Assembly: GCA_963921195.1 (NCBI GenBank)
Contig: OY992537.1
Span: forward strand, 144,842,275-144,906,274
Source: Pegoplata infirma
Taxonomy: Eukaryota > Arthropoda > Insecta > Diptera > Anthomyiidae
Direction of reading: 5' to 3'
DNA length: 64,000 nucleotides
A program made the translations under genes and the position numbers. Under the pieces are notes generated by a model. That model ran no database searches. It saw only the letters and a program-made list of their open reading frames with translations, and was not told the DNA's origin. Below are positions 55,727-64,000 of this stretch, piece by piece. The number at the start of each line of letters is the position of its first letter. Position 1 is the first letter of the stretch.

Positions 55727-57566
55727 CACTCATAGAAATATCTTAGTAGAAAAATTAGTAAACCCATTGTAGATCAATTTTTACAGAATTTAACAAAAAT
55801 CAATGTTGATATTACAAAATTCAATAGTTGAAAAATACATAGTTGGAAAAAATTGTATAAAATATAAGTACATGAAATGTACAGCACTGTTTTTGCTGAT
55901 CGCCATTTGTAAATTTTTGTTGTCTTGTAGAGAAGGGATGTTTCTCAAAAAAATCTTTTTTATTAGAAAATATTTGGTGAGTAATTAAATATATGAGGCA
56001 TTCCACACCAAATGTCCCGCTACAGAAAAACATGTGTCCCGTAAATTTCTGAATAGGTTGTTTGGATAGCCCTATATGTAATTAAGAAAATTGCGTTTTT
56101 GGTTTTTCAAATTTTCGAAAACTGGGCTTAGGAGGCATGGTCAAATATTGGAAAAATGGTAAAATTTGTGGCGAGTTGCCTTGATTAAATATTTATCACA
56201 TTAAAACGGAATGCACCACAATGTCAAAAATTTACGTTCTTATATAGTTTTGTATGGGCTATCGATTAAAAATTTTTTTTTTGGAAAATTTTCAGAACCC
56301 GTTCTGAAATTTTCCATCTTTTAAAAAAGTCAATTTATCAAAAATCTGGCCACTTTTTTTTTTCTTTTTTATTTATTTTTTTAAAAGTTTAGATGTTTGT
56401 TCATCCACACAAAAAAATCAGAAACACGTTCATCTTTTTTTTCGAGAAAATCGCATTTGAACTTTAAATTTCATAACAATTTTGTTATTTGCTTGTATTT
56501 CTTTGTTTTAAAATTGCGAATGAGTAATATTAATTGCATAAATATTCGTCATACGCTCTGTTGACACAAGAAAATACAAGCAAATTACTAAATTGTTATG
56601 AAATTTAAAGTTCAAATGCGATTTTCTCGAAAAAAAAGATGAACGTGTTTCTGATTTTTTTGTGTGGATGGACAAACATCTAAACTTTTAAAAAAATAAA
56701 TAAAAAAGAAAAAAAAAAGTGGCCGGATTTTTGATAAATTGACTTTTTTAAAAAATGGAAAATTTCAGAACGGGTTCTGAAAATTTTCCAAAAAAAAAAA
56801 TTTTAATCGATAGCCCATACAAAACTATATAAGAACGTAAATTTTTGACATTGTGGTGCATTCTGTTTTAATGTGATAAATATTTAATCAAGGCAACTCG
56901 CCACAAATTTGACCATTTTTCCAATATTTGACCACGCCTCCTAAGCGCAGTTTTTGAAAAATTGAAAAACCAAAAACGCAATTTTCTAAGTTCCATATAG
57001 GGCTATCCATATCACCTATTCAGAAGTTTACGGTACACATGTTTTTTTTCGCTGGACATTTGGTGTGGAATGCCTCATATTTGTTATTTAATTCATTAAT
57101 AAAGCAATTTTTTATTTTTGTTTAGCAATTTTTGATTTGGAATCTTTCTAAAAACTCCAGAAGCTTATCACGTAAAATGATTGCCGACAGCAAAACAACA
57201 GCGAAATACATCACAGTCCAAGGAAAAAAAAAATATCATCTAAAAACAAAATAAGTTTATGCGAAAATAATGAGTTAATGAAAACCACGAAAAAATATTG
57301 TGAAAATATTCAATTAAATAAAATAACATTTACAACAGAAATAAGAATTTCATTTTTATAAATAAAATTGCATGAATATACAAAACGAGTATGATTAACA
57401 AAAATACGAATAGAACCAACAAAAATACGAGTTAATCAGATTTTACAAAAACTGACAACAATTAATGTTGAAATCAACATAAATATTTGTAGGGTCAAAA
57501 TCAACAATGATTTCTGTTGAATTTATTACGATTTTCTTTGGGAATACAATGATTTTTGGTTGAGTG
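55727..57566 (-). mobile_element. CACTCA-family TA element, copy E, with large foldback inside
   Basis: TA at 55725-55726 and 57567-57568. The internal region matches copy A (37031-37797), a second subfamily whose intron-like segment uses donor TTTG|GTGAGTAAT (about 55976) and an acceptor near TTTGTTTAG|CAATTT (about 57126). The 1084-bp foldback sits inside that intron-like segment. Confidence 0.82.
55994..57077. mobile_element. 1.08-kb foldback with ~500-bp arms
   Basis: Ends TGAGGCATTCCACACCAAAT on both sides, TA flanks (55992-55993 and 57078-57079). The empty site (GTAATTAAATATATTTGTTA) is seen in reverse near 37520. The arms are almost exact inverse copies from the ends to about 56495/56565, leaving a loop near 70 nt. 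It contains ORF-free AT-rich sequence; opposite-strand ORFs are palindrome artefacts. Confidence 0.9.
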
Positions 57567-57594
57567 TATATTCTGTAAAATTTTATCTACAATG

Positions 57595-59350
57595 CACGCA
57601 AAAAAAACTTGCGTGCGATTTTATAATAAAATGTTCCAATTTTACCAAGCAGATAGGGAGGAATCCCATTAAACAATATATTTTGATATTTTGCCAAAAC
57701 GCTTAGGAACATCCCAGTAAACAAAATTTTAACTACATTTGCACAAAAGTGCTTGGTAAATATTGCCATTCGTGTCGTATAAAAAAAAAAAACTTAAATG
57801 CTTTATAAAAATACCCAATCTTGTTTTGTATAAAAAATAAAAGAAATTTAGTAATATTTTTTTTTTTTATTATTTTTATTATTATTCGTTATTTATTTAA
57901 TATTACTAAAATTAAATACAATAAAAACAATACAACACATACAATAAAATACATACAATACAATAAAAATACAATTATATTAAACATAAAATACACAAAA
58001 CTTACATATCTAATATTTAGATATTAACTATACTGCATCTTCCTTCGGGCGTTGATCAAAAAAAGTCGTATACCTAGAAAAAAAAACAATTAAGTTAATT
58101 AATTTTACAAAATATTAAACAAAAACAAACAAAATTTTATACTAACCTTTTTGGAATGTATTTGTTTATTTATGTATAGTTTTTTTTTACACGTTCATTT
58201 GGATTGACGCCTGAAAATAGTGTTATTGAATGAACTACACTCATAGAAATATCTTAGTAGAAAAATTAGTAAACCCATTGTAGATCAAGTTTTACAGAAT
58301 AATGCCGTATTCAACAAAAATTAATGTTGATGTCGTTGAATAATCAGTATAGTTGATTCAACTTTTACAATGAATTCAATAGATAAAACAAAAAAGAAAA
58401 AAGAACCCTGTTCGTTCGTTTTTTGTTTTATTATAACGAGTGAACGAGTGAGTTAGTAGCAATGTGAAATGTGTTTTGTCTCTTATAAAATTATTTAATG
58501 TGTTTGTTTCTTATAAAATTATTTAATATTATAAAAATAAATAAAAATAAGATCTGATCTGTAACTATTTGGTAAGTAATAAAAAACATTGATTACTTTA
58601 TGTATTCATACTATTTATATTAAAACGTTTTTTGTTTTTTTTTAGGATTTTGTTTTGGTATCATCAGATAACTGGAGAATGTCTAATGAGTGCATAACAT
58701 GAATAAACGAAGTGTGTGTGAAAATCTTCAAATATTGCAGCTTAAAAAGCCGAAAATAAAAAAAATTATTGTGATTTATACTTAATAAAAGAATATTTAC
58801 AAATAACAACAAGCTTTTTTTTAATAATAAAATTTCTTACATTAACAAAAATATGAGTTGAATTTACATAAAATACGAGTTGATTAACAAAAAAACGTGT
58901 TGATCAACTTTTACAAAAACTGACAACAATTTTTATTGAAATCAACATAAATATTTGTAGGGTCAAAATCAACAATGATTTCTGTTGAATTTACAACGAT
59001 TTTCTTTGGGAATACAATGATTTTTGGTTGAGTGTAGTTCAAATGAACTGAACATTTTTTCGTTCGTGTATTAGGTCTCCTGTACACGCCCATGCAAAAA
59101 TTTACCAAGTTTTAACAAAAATAAATTAATTTAGTAGCGGGAAATAATAAACAAGTCGTTTAGCATAATATTTAAAAGTACTTGCAATGTGCCAAGCAAG
59201 CTTGGTAATATTTGTTAACAACATAAATATGAAATTTTAGCTTTGACAGAGGAAAACAAAACAAGGCTTGCGAAAAATGTTAAAACTCTATAGAAAAAAA
59301 AATTTACCAAGCATGATTGCATAATTTTACACACCGGATTTTTTTGCGTG
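57595..59350. mobile_element. CACGCA-like element with nested CACTCA copy G
   Basis: The left end CACGCAAAAAAAACTTGCG and the right end, reversed, CACGCAAAAAAATCCGGTGT are flanked by TG (57593-57594 and 59351-59352). It interrupts a CACTCA 3' fragment: 'CTACAATG' | 'TGAGTTTACTAA' against the intact 'CTACAATGGGTTTACTAA'. Confidence 0.65.
58238..59034 (-). mobile_element. CACTCA-family TA element, copy G (clean, 797 bp)
   Basis: Uninterrupted, TA at 58236-58237 and 59035-59036. The intron-like segment is 58572-58645 (G|GTAAGTAATA ... TTTTTTTTTAG|GATTTTG). This is the best reference for the family. Confidence 0.92.
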
Positions 59351-59418
59351 TGAGTTTACTAATTTTTCTACTAAGATATTTCAATGAGTGTATAAGTGTT
59401 GAAAAAAAATTAACAATG

Positions 59419-59799
59419 GGTACGTTCAGCAGAGAAAGCTGCTGCTCATCTGCTCCCAAACATTCTGCTGAGCGGTTTAATTTTTGACATTTTAGCCAAC
59501 ATGTTGAGTGAGCGCTTCTCATCACTGGTGGCGTACAAAAATTATGTTACATTTGATCACAAACTGATAAATAAACTGTTTTATTGAAATTGTTATTTTT
59601 TTGACGTTATTCAAGGAAATAAACAAAAAAATAATAAAAAAAGTATTTTCCACAGAAAAAATAAATGAAAATATAAAAAAATAATAATTTATTTAAATAT
59701 TTTAAAACATTCATAAAAAAACGCGTTCAGCAGAGTCAACTAATCAAAACAGGCTACATCTCAACTGTTGAGTAGCAGGTTTCTCTGCTGATCACGCTT
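59419..59799. mobile_element. 381-bp element, GGTACGTTCAGCAGAG ends, AATG flank
   Basis: GGTACGTTCAGCAGAGAAAG at the left and, reversed, AAGCGTGATCAGCAGAGAAA at the right; AATG at 59415-59418 and 59800-59803. Non-coding. The minus-strand ORF 59304-59525 is not supported. Confidence 0.65.
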
Positions 59800-59937
59800 A
59801 ATGTTTTCTGTTGATTCTGCCATGATTTTCTTTGGTAATACAATGATTTTTGGTTGAGTGTAGTTTTGGTTAATACACTCAACCAAAAATCATTGTATTC
59901 CCAAAGAAAATCGTTGTAAATTCAACAGAAATCATTG

Positions 59938-60321
59938 GGCGTGTTCTGCAGAGAAACCTGCTACTCAACAGTTGAGATGTAGCACGTTATGATTAGTTGA
60001 TTATGCTGAACGCACTTTTTTATAAATGTTTAAAAATATTGGAATAATTTTTTTGTTGTTTTATATTTTCATTTATTTTTTCTGTGGAATATACTTTTAT
60101 ATATATTTTTTTTGTTTCTTTCCTTGAATAACGTCAAAAAAATAAATAATTTCCATAAAACAGCTTATGTATCAGTTTGTGATCGAATGTAGCATAATTT
60201 TTATTCGCTACCAGTGATGAGAAGCGCTCACTCAACATGTTGACTGAAATGTCAAAAATTAAACCGTTCAGCAGAATGTTGAGGAGCAGCTGTGTAGCAG
60301 CTTTCTCTGCTGAACGTACCC
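59938..60321. mobile_element. 384-bp element, 4-bp ATTG duplication
   Basis: GGCGTGTTCTGCAGAGAAAC at the left and, reversed, GGGTACGTTCAGCAGAGAAA at the right; ATTG at 59934-59937 and 60322-60325. The empty site 'AAATCATTGTTGATTTTG' is present in other copies. Inverse relative of 59419-59799. Superfamily not assigned. Confidence 0.75.
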
Positions 60322-60340
60322 ATTGTTGATTTTGACCCTA

Positions 60341-61647
60341 CACGCAAAAAAAAATCTGTGTAAGATTGAGCAATCCTACTTGGTAAAACTTTTTTCATAC
60401 CAAAAAAAAAAATTTTACCAAATTTTTGCTAATATTATGCTTGTCGATGTTAACGTAACATAATTCATTTTTTATGTAAAATAACCAAGTAGCTTGCACA
60501 ATAACGCAAATAACCTGCACAAAAATTTATCGAAAGAAAACAACAAAAAAAAAACAAATACAGACCGCCATTTTCATTTTGTATTTTTGTGTGCGTTGTT
60601 CGTTTATTTTTTGTGTTATAAAAACGTAAAAAGGAAATTGATAAATAAAATAAAAATAAATTAATAAATAAAAATAAATAATTAGTTTTCTAAAAGATAA
60701 ATAAATGTAAGATAAAATAATGTTAAAGTTAATTTTGCTTTCATCACTTAAAACACCATTCATTAAGAAAAACCAATGGAGTCCCAGACGTACATATGTT
60801 TCGATGAATAACAAATGGAATGATAATGTGAGTATACCCGCATTCCGAAGACACCATAAGGTTTAATAGATTTTTAGTTAAAAATTAGTGTTTGGTAATA
60901 ATTTTCTATTTTTACAGGGTACTGCTAAATAAATTTTTGAAGCCATGGCGAATCCTTTACTACAATAAAGAGCGTGGGCACCAGTCCTCCCTTTATTTAT
61001 AAAATTAAAACCTAAAAACTCATTTATATAGCAAAGCCAATGGAGTCCAGACCTGTTTTGATGAGTTACAAATGGAATGACAAAAAGTAAGTGTTCCTCC
61101 TTACCAAGAGACCAATGGGGTTTACCAATTTTTTAAATTAAAAATTTATGTTTTGTAATAATTTTCTATTTTTACAGGATGCTTTTAAATAAATTCGTGA
61201 AGCTATAGCGGATTCTTTACTTCAAGAAGAAGCGTAGGCAGCAGTCACTCGAGAAAATTGTACAAAAAGGGTCAGTTGGTCGGTGGTAAATTAAATCCTA
61301 CACAACATTTATTATATTAATATGGATTTATTCTGTGAAAATTTTAAATTCAACAAATATACAAATTTTTACAAAAATTTATTGAAAATTTATTTTAGCA
61401 TAAATGTTGTAATTTTTAGCATTATTTTTAGTCATCTTTTCTAATAATTTTGGTATATTTCACCATATCTCTTTTGGTATATTTTACCAAGTTTTTACTT
61501 AAATAGCATTAGCATTTTCTTCAAAATTTTTTACATAAGCGTTTTGGCTAAATTGCGAAAACTACTTCGTCGGTTGTAGTTTTAGCATATTTTTGGTAAA
61601 ATTATGCCAGATTTTTGCTCACTCCAACACAGATTTTTTTTTGCGTG
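60341..61647 (+). mobile_element. CACGCA-family TA element, complete copy (1307 bp)
   Basis: CACGCAAAAAAAAATCTGTG at both ends; TA 60339-60340 and 61648-61649. The empty site 'GACCCTACAAATATTTATG' occurs in all other CACTCA copies. It begins with a 5'UTR-like region (ACAGACCGCCATTTTC) and holds two intron-like segments, 60828-60917 (GTGAGT...TTTTTACAG) and 61087-61177 (GTAAGT...TTTTTACAG). Each is preceded by 'ACAAATGGAATGA' and followed by a similar 'TAAATAAATT(C/T)' text, so the module is a tandem duplication. Confidence 0.9.
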
Positions 61648-62027
61648 TACAAATATTTATGTTGATTTCAATAAAAATTGTTGTCAGTTTTTGTAAAAGT
61701 TGATCAACTCGTTTTTTTATAAATCAACTCTTATTTTTTGTAAACTCAACTCATATTTTTGTTGATATAAGAAATTTTATTATTAAAAAAAGCTTGTTGT
61801 TATTTGTAAATATTCTTTTATTAAGTATAAATCACAGTATTTTTTAGAATTATCACCGGCTTTTAAAGCTGCAATATTTAAACACACGATTTTCACACAC
61901 TCTTTGTTTATTTATGTTATGCACTCGTAAGCCATTCTCCAGTTTTCTAATGACACCAAATCAAAAACCTTAAAAAAAAAACAAAAATATTTATAATATA
62001 GTATGAATACATAAAGTAATTAATGTA

Positions 62028-64000
62028 CACTCATAGAAATATCTTAGTAGAAAAATTAGTAAACCCATTGTAGATCAAGTTTTACAGAATAATAGTGGTG
62101 TTTTTGTCGATCCCTATGAACGCTTAGATAAACTGTTTCGACAAAAACGACATCCACGGCTAACTTATTTAACTTGGTATTACTTTTTATTTGTATTTAA
62201 AAAAAATGACGTTTGGTTAAAAAAATATGTTTTATATATTTAACAAAAGTACAAAAAGCCATAATATGAATTCATATGCAGTTTTTTAAAAAGTGGTTAC
62301 ATGTGACTGCAGTTTTACATTGAGAATTGTTTGTCTGTGACCATAAGACAGCTTATAATAAAACTTCTAGCTCTTTCGTTTTAGACCTATAGTTTTTCCA
62401 CATACAAACAGACATCCCATGATAAAATCTATCAAGGATAAGGAATATACATGCTTTATAGGGTCCCGAACCAATATTTCGATGCGTTACACATGTATGT
62501 ATATTCCCATACTGTGGTTAGAGGGAATACAAATTAATTTGAAAAAGGTGAATGGATATACATATCTAAATCAAGACCCTCATAATAAAAAAAAAATGAA
62601 TACACGAAGACAAAAGGCATACCCAGCACCATTTCCCTACCCATTGAATAGTTTAGGTTCCGGTGAAATAAAAGCATTAGAATCTGGAAACTAGTTTGGA
62701 TTTTATAGAAAATTTGTCCCACATTCTGAGGACAATTATATACATATATTTTTCAGTAGAATATTTATTTATTTTATGCTTCCGTAAACGTTTGCTTCCG
62801 CAGTTGTCCCTTCCGCAATGTATTTTCCGTCAGGAAAAAATCCTTTCATATTGGTTTTCACATCACAAAGTAAAGATAAAAAAGAAGTTTCTTTAGGATT
62901 CTGCTATCATACTGCTTCCTCAAACGTTTGTCCAACAGTTGTAACTTTCGCAATGTATTTTCCGTCAGACAAAAATCCTTTCGTAATTATTTCCTTCAGG
63001 ACCTGGCCACAATTTTTTTCTTCCGTGTGTTTTTAAAACATTCGGGATCTTAAAAATCAATATGTTCACATTTTTTTGGTTTTGTTATGTAAATAATATT
63101 TTCTTTTTTGTTGACATTTAAAACAGACGTAGATAAATTAAATAGATAACAAATTTACAAACTTGGTAGCATTTTTATAAGTGCTAAATTATTAAGCACT
63201 TATAAATTGTATGTCTTAGTTAAGCGGATACGGGCTTAATTTTGTATGAAATTTTTATATTTGGGACGACAAAAACACCACTAATGCCGTATTCAACAAA
63301 TATTAATGTTGATATCGTTGAATAATCAGTATACTTGTTTCAACTATTACAATGGCTTCTACAGAATTCAATAGATAAAACAAAAAAAAAAAAAAAACAG
63401 CCCTGTTCGTTCGTTTTTTTTTTTTATTATAACGAGTGAACGAGTGAGTTGGTAGCAATGTGAAATGTCTCTTATAAAATTATTTAATGTGTTTGTTTCT
63501 TATAAAATTATTTAATATTATAAAAATAAATAAAAATAGGATCAGATCTATAAATAATTGGTAAGTAATAAATTACATAACTTTATGTATTCATACTATA
63601 TTAAAACGTTTTTTGTTTTTTTTTTTAGGATTTTGTTTTGGTATCATCAGATAATTAGAGAATGGCTAATGGGTGCATAACATGAATAAACGAAGTGTGT
63701 GTGAAAATCTTTGTGAAAATCTTCAAATATTGCAGCTTAAAAAGCCGGAAATAAAAAAAATATTGTGATTTATACTTAATAAAAGAATATTTACAAATAA
63801 CAACAAGCTTTTTTTTTAATAATAAAATTTCTTATATTAACAAAAATATGAGTTGAATTTACATAAAATACGAGTTGATTAACAAAAAAACGAGTTGATC
63901 AACTTTTACAAAAACTGACAACAATTTTTATTGAAATCAACATAAATATTTGTAGGGTCAAAATCAACAATGATTTCTGTTGAATTTACAACGATTTTCT
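62028..64000 (-). mobile_element. CACTCA-family TA element, copy J, inside copy I (runs off window)
   Basis: Starts after TA (62026-62027), in the opposite direction to its host. The interrupted host text 'AATTAATG|TA' continues elsewhere as 'AATCAATGTATTTTATT'. It carries the 1.19-kb element at 62094-63282 and the family's intron-like segment at 63561-63628. The last ~35 bp lie outside the window. Confidence 0.85.
62094..63282. mobile_element. 1189-bp element, AGTGGTGTTTTTGTCG ends, AAT duplication
   Basis: The ends AGTGGTGTTTTTGTCGATCC and, reversed, AGTGGTGTTTTTGTCGTCCC are flanked by AAT (62091-62093 and 63283-63285). The empty site is GAATAATGCCGTATTC. It contains a ~105-bp relic of a common fly repeat (62421-62526, reversed 'CCCTCTAACCACAGTATGGG') and a ~130-bp-spaced direct repeat sharing GCAATGTATTTTCCGTCAG (62815 and 62951). 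The short ORFs have no recognised domain. Confidence 0.82.

Larger units (their letters stand above)
59415..60325. repeat. Inverted duplication of a nested pair (15-bp centre)
   Basis: 59415-59860 and 59876-60325 are reverse complements: each is the start of a CACTCA element interrupted at the same position by a ~380-bp element. The centre is TAGTTTTGGTTAATA. Confidence 0.8.
59876..64000 (+). mobile_element. CACTCA-family TA element, copy I, host of a four-level nest (runs off window)
   Basis: Starts after TA 59874-59875. Its own sequence is found at 59876-59937, 60326-60338, 61650-62025 and presumably beyond the window. It is interrupted by elements at 59938-60321, 60341-61647 and 62028 to the end. 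Confidence 0.82.

Overview
The window looks like intergenic or intronic DNA from a large, AT-rich insect genome, most likely a higher fly (Diptera; a calyptrate such as a blowfly or muscid is my guess). I see no intact host gene. The reasons for this placement are very high A+T, short GT-AG introns of about 70-90 nt, many insect transposon families, and fly-style repeat text such as a 'TATACCCTCCAACCACAG' motif near 4507 and its reverse complement near 62510. Almost everything that can be named is a mobile element, and many elements are inserted in one another. Because several families recur, insertion points can often be checked against an uninterrupted copy in the same window.  LAYOUT. 0-5 kb: small inverted-repeat elements, a 1.3-kb foldback and a near-perfect 159-nt hairpin. 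5.1-8.4 kb: a broken RTE/BovB-like LINE ending in a (TA)n tail. 8.42-15.91 kb: a non-autonomous Helitron on the minus strand with an internal 160-bp tandem array; inside it lies a 4.73-kb Transib transposon (10343-15075) with a RAG1-like transposase, CACAGTG termini and a 5-bp GGGCG target duplication. 16.65-18.03 kb: a 5'-truncated Penelope-like retroelement (RT + GIY-YIG) with an 11-bp duplication. 19.27-19.98 kb: two exon-like remnants resembling the proteasome adaptor ECM29, the only host-gene material seen. 20-27.2 and 34.25-35.6 kb: an AT-rich array of roughly 32-bp units, interrupted by a second RTE-like copy (20357-22007), a 487-bp element and a 7-kb nest (a TA-flanked element containing a hAT element that itself contains several more). 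36-43.8 kb: nested small elements, an inverted segmental duplication and self-nested hAT-like elements. 45.25-49.41 kb: a LINE with an intact 988-codon ORF and an (AAT)n tail of about 810 bp, probably I/Nimb-like. 49.6-64 kb: an unusually deep nest built mainly from two TA-inserting non-autonomous families, here called the CACTCA family and the CACGCA family, with smaller elements inside them.  HOW IT FITS TOGETHER. Enzyme sources are visible for only a few families (Transib, the RTE, Penelope and I-like retroelements). Most elements are non-autonomous and would depend on transposases encoded elsewhere. The CACTCA and CACGCA families both carry a conserved intron-like GT...AG segment, unusual for small non-autonomous elements. 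The most notable structure is the Transib: its two ends carry a CACAGTG heptamer followed by similar AT-rich 9-mers at spacings of exactly 12 and 23 bp, recalling the recombination signals used by RAG1/RAG2. Family names come from recognised protein motifs, termini and target duplications read by eye; no database search was run.
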